DNA from: Flavobacterium pisciphilum
GTDB lineage: Bacteria > Bacteroidota > Bacteroidia > Flavobacteriales > Flavobacteriaceae
Assembly (NCBI RefSeq): GCF_020905345.1
Contig: NZ_JAJJMO010000001.1
Coordinates: 2,170,001 to 2,234,000, forward strand
Length of the DNA: 64,000 nucleotides
Reading direction: 5' to 3'
The notes beneath the pieces were generated by a model. It worked only from the letters and a program-made list of their open reading frames with translations, was not told the origin of the DNA and did no database searches. Each line of letters starts with the position of its first letter. The stretch's first letter is position 1. Of the stretch, positions 1-9,257 are shown piece after piece. Both the position numbers and the translations under genes were made by a program.

Positions 1-581
1 TTTTCAAATGGAAGTGGATAAAAAAAGAAGGCTGGATAAATTGTTAATTTATCGACAACAACAATTTTGTCAAAATCAAATTCATAATTAAATAAAGTTC
101 TATACTTTTTTGTTATCAACTTTGGAATAGTAATTTCTCCAAAGTTCATATTTTCTTCTATTATAAGAGAATCATAAATTTCTTTACACTCTTTTATAAA
201 TTCATTTTTTCTATTTGCGACAATTACTCCAACACTAATAAAGTCAGAATTTTCGGCTCCTAAAAAACAATCATTGTTTAGAAGTACTTCAAATCCTTTG
301 ATTATCAGCATATCGGTATCAAGATAGATTCCTCCAAATTCATAAATTTTTTGCAGTCTAATATAATCTGATACAAAAGCCCATTTTTTTTGTTTATAAA
401 CTTTAGCAACGAAAGGGTGCGTCAGGTCTGAGTTCTTTTCATTCCATTCGATTATCTGATAATCTGGAAAATGTTTTTTCCATGATAAAATACAGTCTTT
501 TACTAGTTTTGGTTTTCTATTTCCTCCAAACCAACAATAATGTATAATTTTCGGAATCGACCTTGTGTTTACTAATTCCAT
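1..581 (-). CDS. GT32-like glycosyltransferase with DXD motif (3' end cut by window)
   Basis: The reading frame is open from an ATG at 581 to the window edge, so only about 193 N-terminal residues are visible. The translation begins MELVNTRSIPKIIHYCWFGG and carries GGIYLDTD with the DXD pair at residues 88-90. This is the hallmark of the sugar-binding region shared by GT32 (OCH1-like) and capsular polysaccharide synthesis transferases, where the aspartates bind metal and nucleotide sugar. It is the last visible gene of the minus-strand polysaccharide locus and lies 22 bp after the preceding glycosyltransferase. Donor and acceptor sugars cannot be read from sequence. The family call is confident; completeness is unknown. 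Confidence 0.85.
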   Translation of the reverse strand, partial: MELVNTRSIPKIIHYCWFGGNRKPKLVKDCILSWKKHFPDYQIIEWNEKNSDLTHPFVAKVYKQKKWAFVSDYIRLQKIYEFGGIYLDTDMLIIKGFEVLLNNDCFLGAENSDFISVGVIVANRKNEFIKECKEIYDSLIIEENMNFGEITIPKLITKKYRTLFNYEFDFDKIVVVDKLTIYPAFFFYPLPFE

Positions 582-603
582 ATTGAATAAATACAATTAA
601 AAA

Positions 604-1542
604 TCATTTAATTAAAATATATCCTTTATTGAAAAAATAATAGACAGGAAACCCAATGCAGGTTTTAGCCAATCCTTTAAAATCTTTAAATCGTAATTGC
701 GTTAAAAATAATATTTTAAAAAAGTAAAAACTACTCTTATTTCTATCAATTAATATATCTCTCATAATTACTTTATACCTACTTAAGACAAAATGCTCAA
801 TTTTACTATTTTTAATATTATGTTTCAAAAGTAGATTTAAATGTTTATTTCTAGCTATACATTCAGATTTAAGCTCTTCTATATTTAGATATCCTACTTG
901 TTTAGATAATGAAAATGGGTGAGATCTATATCTAAAAGAGGTTCCTTCTAAAAACTTAATTTTCGGATTTTGATAAATCATCCTTAAATTAAAATCCCAA
1001 TCATCAAGATATCTTATTTTTTCATCAAACAATTCTATTTGCTTTTCAAGAAATGTTCTTCTCCACATTGGACCAGAAACGTAATATGTAATCTTCCCAG
1101 TAAAATAATCTTCTATTATATTATTTGATAAAATTTTATTTTCAAAAATTTTATCTCCTGTATCTGTGTCAAAAAAATCAGCCCTAGCAACAACAGCATC
1201 AAACTCTTCTTCAAAGTTTTCTACTCTATTTGCAATAGAATTTTCAAAAAGCAAATCGTCACTATCAAACCAATAGATGTAATATCCTTTGCTTTTTTCA
1301 AAACCAAAATTCCTGCATGCATTTGGGCCTTTTGTTAAATATTGAGGCCGATTGTATAACTTAAAACGGTTATCTGTACTTATATATGCAGAAACTATTT
1401 CAGTAGTACTATCATTTGAACCATCGTCAACAATTATGCATTCCCAGTTTGTGTAAGACTGTGCAGTAATGCTAGCAAGCGTTTCAATTATTAAACCTGC
1501 TCGATTATAGGTTGGAATGATTATGGAGATTAGGTGTGTCAT
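604..1542 (-). CDS. GT2 family glycosyltransferase
   Basis: This is a 312-residue inverting glycosyltransferase of GT2 (GT-A fold). The N-terminus has the nucleotide-binding IIIPTYNRA segment, VDDGS at residues 38-42 and the metal-binding DSDD at 93-96. No membrane segment precedes the catalytic domain, so it should act on the cytoplasmic face of the inner membrane, adding a sugar to a lipid-linked oligosaccharide. It is very similar to its neighbour at 1554-2510 (both have NWECIIVDDGS), which suggests tandem duplication. Sugar specificity is not predictable. Confidence 0.9.
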   Translation of the reverse strand: MTHLISIIIPTYNRAGLIIETLASITAQSYTNWECIIVDDGSNDSTTEIVSAYISTDNRFKLYNRPQYLTKGPNACRNFGFEKSKGYYIYWFDSDDLLFENSIANRVENFEEEFDAVVARADFFDTDTGDKIFENKILSNNIIEDYFTGKITYYVSGPMWRRTFLEKQIELFDEKIRYLDDWDFNLRMIYQNPKIKFLEGTSFRYRSHPFSLSKQVGYLNIEELKSECIARNKHLNLLLKHNIKNSKIEHFVLSRYKVIMRDILIDRNKSSFYFFKILFLTQLRFKDFKGLAKTCIGFPVYYFFNKGYILIK

Positions 1543-1553
1543 TATTCTAAATT

Positions 1554-2510
1554 CTAAACAAATTTTTTTCCTTTATAAAATAAACCTCCTTTTTTAAAAA
1601 TCATAAATGCCAATAAAGCCATTAGTAGTTTTAATTTATAATACATGCTTATAGTTCTATTTTTAAGAATGTTTTTAAGAAAAATACTAATTGCATCTCT
1701 ATAATGTTTTGCAAACAGTGCGTTTTTATAGGCAATTAAAATATAATCTGACAAATATTCTTTTAGATTCTTTTTATCCTTCTTGTCTTGAATTAAAGTA
1801 TAAATTTTAGTCCTTGCTAATGCATAACTTAAGTTTCGAATATTTACTTTAGATCCATATGATATACTTTCTGAATGTTTCCTAACATAAACTAATTTTT
1901 CTTGGATTATAGCATAATTTGGATAATCTAATAAAATTCTTGAATGAAATTCCCATTCTTGAGCTGCTCGTAATTCTTCATCAAATGAAAAATTATTGTC
2001 CTCTAAGAATTTCCTTTCCCATAATGGAATTGAAGTAAGAAATTTGATGTTTTCATAAACATAATCTTCAAATGGGCTTTTGGAATCTATATTATCATAA
2101 GCAAATAATTCGTTCTCAAAAGTATCCTCAAATGCTAAAATCCTACATACAGAAAAGAAATAATTTGAATTTTCTAAACTGTTTAATTGAACAGTAATTT
2201 TATCAGAACGCATGATATCATCGCTATCAAACCAATTAACAAATTCTCCACTTGATATTTCAAAACCATAGTTCCTTGCAGCATTTCCTCCTTTATGGCG
2301 GTTTTTTGGGCGATGATGAAATTGAAAACGATTGTCCTTCTTTACATACTCATTCACAACTTTTTCAGTATCATCTATAGAGCCATCATCTACAATAATA
2401 CACTCCCAGTTTCCATAAGTCTGCCCTAGAATACTATCAAGTGTTTCTCTTATAAGAGTTGCTCTATTATAAGTGGGTATTATAATAGAAACAAGCGGAT
2501 TACTTTGCAT
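1554..2510 (-). CDS. GT2 family glycosyltransferase
   Basis: A 318-residue GT2 glycosyltransferase with the N-terminal SIIIPTYNRA strand, DDGS starting at residue 41 and DSDD at 95-98. It overlaps the 3' end of the upstream GT56-like gene by 11 bp and is followed after 11 bp by a paralogous GT2 gene, so the genes are probably cotranscribed and translationally coupled. The role is cytoplasmic assembly of a polysaccharide repeat unit. The shared motif wording with the next gene points to duplication followed by divergence of the C-terminal acceptor half. The actual sugar transferred is unknown. Confidence 0.9.
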   Translation of the reverse strand: MQSNPLVSIIIPTYNRATLIRETLDSILGQTYGNWECIIVDDGSIDDTEKVVNEYVKKDNRFQFHHRPKNRHKGGNAARNYGFEISSGEFVNWFDSDDIMRSDKITVQLNSLENSNYFFSVCRILAFEDTFENELFAYDNIDSKSPFEDYVYENIKFLTSIPLWERKFLEDNNFSFDEELRAAQEWEFHSRILLDYPNYAIIQEKLVYVRKHSESISYGSKVNIRNLSYALARTKIYTLIQDKKDKKNLKEYLSDYILIAYKNALFAKHYRDAISIFLKNILKNRTISMYYKLKLLMALLAFMIFKKGGLFYKGKKFV

Positions 2511-3780
2511 TAATCTTAAAAATTTGTTCTTGTAATTTGAATGCTAATTTTTCATTTTTTACTTTCAAAGCAGTATCAAATAATTCTACTATTTTCTTTT
2601 TAACTACTTCTTCAGAATATAAATTGAATAATATTTTTTTATTTAGTTCATGTTCTTTATTATTTAATGGAACCAAATCTGTTGCTTTAAGGCTTTTAAA
2701 ATCAAAAATTTTAATTCCATAATCTTTAAACGATTTATAAACTGGGCTTTTAGAATTTACAAAAATTCTTGCGCCAAAATATCCCATAATAACAATATTA
2801 CCAACTCCTTGCTGACGAATATGATTAAAAACAACTACTCCACAACTTAATAAAATTTTATTATATTCCTGCAAAGTCATGAAATCAATTAGCGGAACAA
2901 AATTTTCTCCAAGTAGTTCCTTTCCTTTTCGAATTATAAATTCTTTATAATCTTTACTTCCTCCATAACTTAGAGGAACATAAACCTTTTTACTACCCAA
3001 ATTTATTTGTGATAGTTTAAGAAAAATATCCAAATGATTATTCGAAGGATCTGCGGAATTACCAACTAAAATATTGTTACTTCGTAAAACAGTATCTGAT
3101 ATTTTATCCCCTAACGAATCTTGTATACATCCATAAGCAAATGGTGCATAAATCGCTTTAACGCCGATTTTTCTTATAATTTTAAGCTCATCAAAAACAA
3201 CTGGAACAACAATATCAATTCTTGTAGCAGCATTATAAAAAACCGTATTAAAATTCTTGTTTAATATATTTTCTATCTTTGATGGCAAAACGTATTTGAA
3301 AAATCTTAAATTTTTAAATACCCAAAAACTAGAATTACTAAAAATTAATTTATTTTTTATTTTTTGCTTTTCAGCCTGGTCAATGTATGATTTAGTATAT
3401 TTTTCAAATATTGTATTCTTTAATAATGGCCAGTTACCGTATAAATCATATCCCCAAATAAACCAAACTTTAACAACCTTGCAAGAAAGTTCAAGTACAA
3501 TATTTTGTTTTGTTTGATCTAAAGCATGGAGAAAAATGATTGGACATGAATCTTCAATTGTATTTATTCTTCTAATAAATTTTTTAAAACTCTCTTTATC
3601 AGAAGCATCAAAAGCATTAACTATTGTAGAAGTAATATATTGAAACGCTTCACCTTGTTTCTTAATAATCCAATATTCTGAAATACCTGGATATACTGAT
3701 TCAAATAATTTTATTGCTGGATCAATAAATTTATCATCATCAAAAACATGAATTATTTTATTGTTATTCTTCAATTTCAT
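2500..3780 (-). CDS. WecF-like (GT56) Fuc4NAc-type glycosyltransferase
   Basis: A 426-residue protein resembling TDP-Fuc4NAc:lipid II transferases (WecF, GT56). It has HVFDDDKFID near the N-terminus, an IWGYDLYG segment around residue 108-115 and the conserved GNSADPSNNH block at 240-249, close to the GNS-DPSN block of WecF. WecF adds 4-acetamido-4,6-dideoxygalactose to a lipid-linked disaccharide at the inner membrane. Here it sits among glycosyltransferases next to the ABC exporter. The locus has rmlA and rmlB but no intact WecE-like aminotransferase beside it, so the donor may be another dTDP-deoxysugar. The start ATG overlaps the stop of a 38-codon ORF (ATGA). Confidence 0.75.
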   Translation of the reverse strand: MKLKNNNKIIHVFDDDKFIDPAIKLFESVYPGISEYWIIKKQGEAFQYITSTIVNAFDASDKESFKKFIRRINTIEDSCPIIFLHALDQTKQNIVLELSCKVVKVWFIWGYDLYGNWPLLKNTIFEKYTKSYIDQAEKQKIKNKLIFSNSSFWVFKNLRFFKYVLPSKIENILNKNFNTVFYNAATRIDIVVPVVFDELKIIRKIGVKAIYAPFAYGCIQDSLGDKISDTVLRSNNILVGNSADPSNNHLDIFLKLSQINLGSKKVYVPLSYGGSKDYKEFIIRKGKELLGENFVPLIDFMTLQEYNKILLSCGVVVFNHIRQQGVGNIVIMGYFGARIFVNSKSPVYKSFKDYGIKIFDFKSLKATDLVPLNNKEHELNKKILFNLYSEEVVKKKIVELFDTALKVKNEKLAFKLQEQIFKINAK

Positions 3781-3893
3781 TTAAAATTAATCATCTTAAT
3801 TATTTTCACTAAATAATTCTCCCTGATTTGTAAGTCTTTGATTATTTCAAGATATTTATGATACTCCCAGTAGGCAAAAAAAGTTTTTGCCAT
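3777..3893 (-). CDS. Possible 38-residue coupled ORF, or remnant
   Basis: An ATG one base after the ABC ATPase stop opens a 38-codon frame (MAKTFFAYWEYHKYLEII...) whose TGA overlaps the ATG of the GT56-like gene. The placement is exactly that of a translationally coupled operon gene, and the region between the two genes is otherwise empty. The peptide is aromatic and basic with no recognisable domain. It could be a real small protein, the tail of a deleted gene or chance. The same frame extends further upstream into the ABC gene, but that part is a shadow. Confidence 0.25.
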   Translation of the reverse strand: MAKTFFAYWEYHKYLEIIKDLQIRENYLVKIIKMINFK

Positions 3894-3894
3894 A

Positions 3895-5178
3895 TTAATC
3901 ATCGTTTCTAATGTTATTCTTCCAATCAAAAACGGGTTTAATATTACCAGGCTCTCTGCCCATATAAACCCCCAACTCTCGACCTCCATCAATTATTGTG
4001 AAATGAATAATATCACTCTCTTTAAATATTGATTGTCTTTTATCTTCAACAATAAAAAGGGTTAAACTAAAACTACCTGATTGAAAGAAATTTGCAGGAA
4101 AAGTACAGGTCAAAATATTTTCACCCTTCCTTAATATCTCACCAGAATTAGCATTAGAAAAAGAGAATAAAGGTTCCCCTATGTCATTATAAAGATGATA
4201 TGTTATATGATATCTTTGAGCATCATTGCCTTTTAGAAATATGTTAGTTACTAACTCAATTTCTTTATTTTCTATTAATGGATTATCGGGGTTTTCATCA
4301 AGATTTTGAAGACCAATTTCATTTAACCTAAATATTTCATTATCAAAATTATCAAATTTTTTGCTATTTGACCTTTCTGAATCAGAGCCTCCTAAATAAT
4401 AAGAAACTGCTATATCAATATCTTCATCCAAAACTAATCTTCCGTGTTCCATAACTATCCCTCGTGAACATAAACTCTTTACCGCTGCCATATTATGGCT
4501 AACAAATAAAACTGTACGTCCTTGACCACTAGAAATATCTTGCATTTTACCAATAGCTTTTTTCTGAAACTCGGCATCACCTACTGCCAAGACCTCATCA
4601 ATAACTAAAATTTCGGGTTCTAAAAAAGCTGCAACTGCAAATGCCAATCGTACTGTCATACCACTACTATACCGTTTTACTGGGGTATCAATGTAACGTT
4701 CACAACCCGAAAAATCAATAATTTCATCTAGTTTTGTGGCAATTTCCTTTTTAGTCATTCCTAAAATTGCACCGTTCAAAAATATATTTTCACGACCTGT
4801 CATTTCACCATTAAATCCTGTACCTACTTCTAACAAAGAAGCTATACGTCCTCGAGACTTAATACTCCCAGTAGTTGGTGCTGTAACCTTTGATAATATT
4901 TTTAATAACGTAGATTTTCCAGCACCATTTTTGCCAATGATACCTAAAACCTCACCACGCCCCAGCTCAAAGTTAATATCTTGTAGGGCCCAAACATAAT
5001 CACTAGTTCCTTTAGTGCTACGATCATTAGTGTCTCCAATTTTCAAATATGGATTTTCTTTCCCACGTATACGATGCCACCAACGATTTAAATCATGACT
5101 TAATGTTCCAGTACCAACCTGTCCCAAACGATATTGTTTTGAGATGTTTTCAGCTTTTAATATAATATCTTTTTTCAA
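3895..5178 (-). CDS. wzt: Polysaccharide ABC transporter ATP-binding protein (Wzt)
   Basis: A 427-residue ATPase of the O-antigen/teichoic-acid ABC exporter class. Walker A is GKNGAGKST at 82-90, the signature is YSSGMTVRLA at 170-179, Walker B with catalytic Glu is ILVIDEV at 190-196, and the H-loop is SHN at 227-229. Residues from about 260 to the end form an extra domain like the Wzt C-terminal glycan-recognition beta-sandwich, so it probably recognises a capped or modified glycan. It pairs with the permease 39 bp upstream and would power export of an undecaprenyl-linked glycan across the inner membrane. The family call is certain; the glycan is not known. Confidence 0.93.
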   Translation of the reverse strand: MKKDIILKAENISKQYRLGQVGTGTLSHDLNRWWHRIRGKENPYLKIGDTNDRSTKGTSDYVWALQDINFELGRGEVLGIIGKNGAGKSTLLKILSKVTAPTTGSIKSRGRIASLLEVGTGFNGEMTGRENIFLNGAILGMTKKEIATKLDEIIDFSGCERYIDTPVKRYSSGMTVRLAFAVAAFLEPEILVIDEVLAVGDAEFQKKAIGKMQDISSGQGRTVLFVSHNMAAVKSLCSRGIVMEHGRLVLDEDIDIAVSYYLGGSDSERSNSKKFDNFDNEIFRLNEIGLQNLDENPDNPLIENKEIELVTNIFLKGNDAQRYHITYHLYNDIGEPLFSFSNANSGEILRKGENILTCTFPANFFQSGSFSLTLFIVEDKRQSIFKESDIIHFTIIDGGRELGVYMGREPGNIKPVFDWKNNIRNDD

Positions 5179-5217
5179 TTATAAATTGTGTGTGATGAAT
5201 ATCTAAAATATTTTAAA

Positions 5218-6087
5218 TTAAACTGTATCAATAAAACTTTTTTCAGTTTTATTAAAGACCAATAATCCGGAAAATAATATAATCAGTGTTACCGTGAGAG
5301 TATAAAATAGTCCATAAAAAGAAACATCTCCAACACTCAAAAGCATATATCTAGATGTTTCAATTATATAAGCTAAAGGATTGTATTGTACCAACCACCC
5401 ATAGTTTGGTATTTTATCTTTAATTAGTGCCATTGGATATACAACTGCAGAAAGATACATTAGTAATTGTATACCAAAACCAATTAAATTACTAAAGTCT
5501 CTATACTTAGTAACCAATGACGATATAAACATTCCCAACCCGAGCCCAAGAATACCCATTAGGACTATAAGTATAGGGAAAAAAAATGTTACTGCATTTA
5601 AGCTAATAGCAGCACCTTGAAAGTAATAATAAATGTAAAAAATAATAAAAATCAAAAACTGAATTCCAAATTTTATCAAGTTAGAAATTACAATAGATAA
5701 GGGGGTAATTATTCTTGGAAAATATACTTTCCCAAATATACCAGCATTAGCCCTAAAAGTATCAGAAGTTCCAGTAAGACAAGCTGTAAAATAATTCCAA
5801 ACCGTTATCCCTGCAAGATTAAACAAAAAAGGTGGTACAGAACCTGTGTCAATTCCAGCTACATTATTGAATATTATAGTAAATGTTATTGAAGTAAATA
5901 AAGGTTGAATTAAGTACCAAAGCGGGCCCAAAACTGTTTGTTTATAAACCGTTACAATATCTCTTTTTACAAAGAGTAGTATTAAATCACGATATTGCCA
6001 AATTTCTTTTAGATTAATTGATAAAAATTTATTCTTAGGTGTTATTTCAAACAACCAAGGAGTCGAAACATCTTTTGATTTATTCAT
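5218..6087 (-). CDS. wzm: Polysaccharide ABC transporter permease (Wzm)
   Basis: An ABC-2 type membrane protein. With the ATG at 6087 it has 289 residues. A longer reading from a GTG at 6162 is open, but a TAnnTTTG promoter motif lies at 6165-6172, so transcripts would start too close to that GTG; the ATG at 6087 also gives the usual Wzm N-terminus (a short cytosolic segment, then WQYRDLILLFVKRD). About six hydrophobic segments follow. With Wzt it would form the exporter for a lipid-linked polysaccharide. A terminator at 6231-6262 separates it from the upstream dehydratase gene, so wzm-wzt and the following glycosyltransferases appear to be a separate unit. Confidence 0.9.
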   Translation of the reverse strand: MNKSKDVSTPWLFEITPKNKFLSINLKEIWQYRDLILLFVKRDIVTVYKQTVLGPLWYLIQPLFTSITFTIIFNNVAGIDTGSVPPFLFNLAGITVWNYFTACLTGTSDTFRANAGIFGKVYFPRIITPLSIVISNLIKFGIQFLIFIIFYIYYYFQGAAISLNAVTFFFPILIVLMGILGLGLGMFISSLVTKYRDFSNLIGFGIQLLMYLSAVVYPMALIKDKIPNYGWLVQYNPLAYIIETSRYMLLSVGDVSFYGLFYTLTVTLIILFSGLLVFNKTEKSFIDTV

Positions 6088-6164
6088 GAATACTTTTAAA
6101 ATTCTGTCTAAAAAACAACTAGCTACTGTTCTTTTGAGCCTGTAATTATGTACAATTTTCACAG

Positions 6165-6172
6165 CAAATATA
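6165..6172 (-). promoter_or_regulatory. Candidate -7 promoter element for the wzm-wzt unit
   Basis: The minus strand reads TATATTTG, matching the Bacteroidetes -7 consensus TAnnTTTG, about 80 bp before the preferred wzm ATG and just after a terminator. No TTG box is seen at the expected distance. Directly upstream is an AT-rich dyad centred on AGATCT (near 6181) that could be an operator. This is a motif match only. Confidence 0.45.
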
Positions 6173-6230
6173 ATAATTAGATCTAATCATTATTATTTGC
6201 TACACTTCTTAATTTTAAAATTTATGAAAA

Positions 6231-6262
6231 TAAAAAAGGTGTTTTTATAAAAAAAACACCTT
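6231..6262 (-). terminator. Intrinsic terminator after the wbpM-like gene
   Basis: The stem AAGGTGTTTTT pairs with AAAAACACCTT (plus-strand 6236-6262). On the minus strand it is followed by a run of six T. It lies downstream of the dehydratase gene that ends at 6299 and before the wzm promoter motif, so it divides two transcription units. Confidence 0.75.
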
Positions 6263-6298
6263 AGCTAATTTTAAAGAAAAAATAATCTTACATAAATA

Positions 6299-8263
6299 TC
6301 ATTTATCAAGAATTTCAAAACTAGAGTTCATACTCTTAAACTCTGGTACTATCTTTTTCATTTTGGCAACAATATCATCGTTGTCAAAAAATTTAGATAT
6401 ACCTATTAACTCATCAATTTCAATATGAAGGGTTTCATATTCATCCTGAATTTCTTCGGCAATCATAATTTTATTATGATATGTAGGAAGAGTTTTTGAA
6501 GTATCATTTAATAACTCTTCAAAAAGCTTTTCTCCTGGTCTAAGTCCAACTATCTGGATCTTAATTTCTTTTTCAGGAATAAATCCAGCTAATTTTATCA
6601 TTTTCCGAGCCAAATCGATAATCTTAACAGGTTTTCCCATATCAAATATATAAATTTCGCCTCCATTCCCCATTGCGCCAGCTTCAAGAACTAATTGACA
6701 TGCCTCAGGAATGGTCATAAAATACCTAATGATATCAGGATGTGTTATAGTAAGTGGTCCTCCCTCTGCAATTTGTTTAGTAAATAAGGGAACTACTGAT
6801 CCATTAGAACCTAATACATTACCGAAACGAGTTGTAATAAATTTCGTAGTATCATTCCCTTTTTCTTTTTGATTTTTTAAGTGTAATGACTGTACGTATT
6901 TTTCAGCAATACGCTTACTAGCCCCCATTACATTACTAGGATTTACTGCTTTATCTGTAGAAACCATTACGAATTTCTTTACCTTATACTTACAGGCTAA
7001 ATCGGCTAGATTTTTAGTTCCTTCTATATTTGTTAATATAGCTTGTGACGGATTTTCTTCCATCAAAGGGACATGCTTATAAGCAGCGGCATGAAAAACA
7101 ACCTGAGGTCCATATACTTTAAAAACTCTCTCCATTGCCTCTTTACTTTTCACATCTGCTATTACAGCATGAATTCGAGAATCCGAAATTATATTTTGAG
7201 TTTCTAAACAAAGGCTATGTAGTGGTGTTTCAGCTTGATCTAATAAAATTATTTTTCTAGGATTAAATCCTATTACTTGCCTTACTATTTCACTACCAAT
7301 TGACCCTGCAGCTCCAGTAATTAAAATGGTTTTATCTTTTAGCTGTTTAGATATAGATTTACTATCCAATACAATTGGTTTTCTTTCAAGTAAATCTTCA
7401 ATCTGAATATTCTTTACCTTTTGAGAGATTTCTTTCTGGTTTTCCCAATCTGAAATTAGAGGTACTGTGTAGACCCTATAATTAAATTCTAGACATTGAT
7501 CTACAATAATCAACTGTTCATCCTTAGACAGACTTTTATCTGCAATGATAATACCCTCTGCAGCCACTGAACGCATTAATGCAGGCAATCTTTTCTTTTG
7601 AATTAAGATTGGTAAATCCAACATCCTCTTTGAAGCATTTTGATTGTTTTTATCTACGAAACCTACAATTTTAAACCGAGAAGGTGTTTCAAATTTTAAT
7701 GCATTTGCGACCGATATTGCATTCGCATCAGTCCCATAAATGATAGTTCTAATTAATTTAGTGTTGTTTTTTTCAGCAAAATAAAGTTCAAATGTTTGTT
7801 TGACAACAACTCTATATAAAAACAAGCCACAGAATGAAAGTACTATATTTATGAAAAATGCAGTATTCAAAAATGCTTTATCTCCGTGATATAATTCATA
7901 TACAAAATTGAAAAACAAGAAAACAACTAACACTGACATTTGTGAGAACAACAGCTTAATAGCATCAATGTAAGATGAATGTCTAATTATCCCTGAATAG
8001 GTCCTAAATAACCAAAAGAAAAAAATATTAACTCCTAAAAGCGAGCCAACAAAATAAAACTCATGATGTGTTATAATATAACCTAAACCAGTACCTTTAA
8101 ATAATAAATAAGTAAAAGTAAAAGAAAAAATTAAGACCATGACATCCATCAAAACTATAATCCATCTAGGTAAGTAACTCAAGTTATGAATATTAAGCCT
8201 TAGATTAGCTATAGAAAAATACTTAGCAAATAAAATTGCAAGATTGGTTGGTTTATTATTCAA
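6299..8263 (-). CDS. WbpM/FlaA1-type membrane nucleotide-sugar 4,6-dehydratase
   Basis: A 654-residue large-form WbpM/CapD/TrsG protein. Residues about 35-155 hold four hydrophobic segments, about 170-300 a first Rossmann-like domain, and about 310 onward the SDR catalytic domain with TGAAGSIGSE at 316-325, HAAAYKHVPLME at 391-402 and STDKAVNPSNVMGASKR at 435-451. In this family Met replaces the usual SDR tyrosine near the catalytic lysine, as here. The enzyme converts UDP-GlcNAc to the 4-keto-6-deoxy sugar at the membrane, the first step to UDP-QuiNAc, FucNAc or bacillosamine-type sugars. A WbpV-like reductase and a WecA/WbpL-like transferase lie upstream in the same locus. Confidence 0.92.
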   Translation of the reverse strand: MNNKPTNLAILFAKYFSIANLRLNIHNLSYLPRWIIVLMDVMVLIFSFTFTYLLFKGTGLGYIITHHEFYFVGSLLGVNIFFFWLFRTYSGIIRHSSYIDAIKLLFSQMSVLVVFLFFNFVYELYHGDKAFLNTAFFINIVLSFCGLFLYRVVVKQTFELYFAEKNNTKLIRTIIYGTDANAISVANALKFETPSRFKIVGFVDKNNQNASKRMLDLPILIQKKRLPALMRSVAAEGIIIADKSLSKDEQLIIVDQCLEFNYRVYTVPLISDWENQKEISQKVKNIQIEDLLERKPIVLDSKSISKQLKDKTILITGAAGSIGSEIVRQVIGFNPRKIILLDQAETPLHSLCLETQNIISDSRIHAVIADVKSKEAMERVFKVYGPQVVFHAAAYKHVPLMEENPSQAILTNIEGTKNLADLACKYKVKKFVMVSTDKAVNPSNVMGASKRIAEKYVQSLHLKNQKEKGNDTTKFITTRFGNVLGSNGSVVPLFTKQIAEGGPLTITHPDIIRYFMTIPEACQLVLEAGAMGNGGEIYIFDMGKPVKIIDLARKMIKLAGFIPEKEIKIQIVGLRPGEKLFEELLNDTSKTLPTYHNKIMIAEEIQDEYETLHIEIDELIGISKFFDNDDIVAKMKKIVPEFKSMNSSFEILDK

Positions 8264-8302
8264 ATTAGTTAGTCTTAAAATTATTGAGCCTGATAATAAT
8301 TA

Positions 8303-8310
8303 CAAAAATA
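8303..8310 (-). promoter_or_regulatory. Candidate -7 promoter element before the wbpM-like gene
   Basis: The minus strand reads TATTTTTG, a match to TAnnTTTG, 40 bp before the ATG of the dehydratase and in the 68-bp gap after rmlA. No TTG box is found at the usual spacing, so this is weak, motif-only support. Confidence 0.35.
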
Positions 8311-8331
8311 CGAAATAATGGATTTAAAAAA

Positions 8332-9216
8332 TTAAATTTTAACACCAGCTCTCTTTTGCTTTAAAAAGTCCATTAAATATGCTCCATATCCTGATTTAAC
8401 AAGTGGCAATGCTAACTCCTCAAGTTGAACATCATTAATAAAACCTTGTCTCCAAGCAATCTCCTCAATACAACCAACTTTTAAGCCTTGTCGCTCTTCT
8501 AATACTTGTACAAACTGTCCTGCTTGCATTAAACTATTAAAAGTTCCTGTATCGAGCCATGCTGTACCTCTGCTTAAAATTCCAACTTTTAAAGCTTCTT
8601 TCGAAAGATATACTTTATTCACATCAGTAATTTCATATTCTCCACGTGCACTAGGCAGAATGCTTTTTGCTATCTCAACAACTGAATTATCATAAAAATA
8701 TAATCCTGGAACAGCATAATTAGATTTAGGATTATTTGGTTTTTCTTCTATCGAAATAGCTTTTAAATCTTCGTCAAATTCTACTACTCCATAACGTTCT
8801 GGGTCTGAAACATGATATGCAAAAACCACTCCTCCATTTGGTTTTGTATTTGATCGCAAGAGTTCTTGCATATTAGCTCCAAAGAAAATATTATCTCCTA
8901 AAATTAAAGCGACATCATCATTTCCAATAAATTCTTCTCCAATTACAAAGGCTTGAGCTAATCCGTTTGGAATAGCTTGTTCAGCATAACTAAATTTACA
9001 ACCCAAGCTCTCTCCATCTCCTAATAACTTTTTAAAATTTGGCAAATCATGAGGAGTTGAAATAATTAAAATTTCATTTATTCCTGCCATCATCAAAGTT
9101 GATAATGGATAATAAATCATCGGCTTATCGTACACAGGCATCATTTGCTTACTCATCGCTAGTGTCAATGGATGCAATCTGGTACCAGAACCTCCTGCTA
9201 AAATAATTCCTTTCAT
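8332..9216 (-). CDS. rmlA: Glucose-1-phosphate thymidylyltransferase
   Basis: This 294-residue protein has the usual RmlA length. It begins [18 protein letters not shown], with the nucleotide-binding GGSGTR at residues 8-13, then [16 protein letters not shown], which is diagnostic of RmlA. It makes dTDP-glucose from dTTP and glucose-1-phosphate in the cytosol, the first step to dTDP-rhamnose and other dTDP-6-deoxysugars. It follows rmlC and rmlD in the same direction; the 4,6-dehydratase rmlB is about 33 kb upstream in the same locus rather than here. Confidence 0.97.
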   Translation of the reverse strand: MKGIILAGGSGTRLHPLTLAMSKQMMPVYDKPMIYYPLSTLMMAGINEILIISTPHDLPNFKKLLGDGESLGCKFSYAEQAIPNGLAQAFVIGEEFIGNDDVALILGDNIFFGANMQELLRSNTKPNGGVVFAYHVSDPERYGVVEFDEDLKAISIEEKPNNPKSNYAVPGLYFYDNSVVEIAKSILPSARGEYEITDVNKVYLSKEALKVGILSRGTAWLDTGTFNSLMQAGQFVQVLEERQGLKVGCIEEIAWRQGFINDVQLEELALPLVKSGYGAYLMDFLKQKRAGVKI

Positions 9217-9257
9217 TTTTATAAATTAAATCTATTTGTATTAACCAAAATCAACAC

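Noticed and set aside
6088..6162. GTG-started extension of wzm
   Set aside because: A promoter motif sits immediately before the GTG, and the ATG at 6087 gives the normal permease N-terminus.
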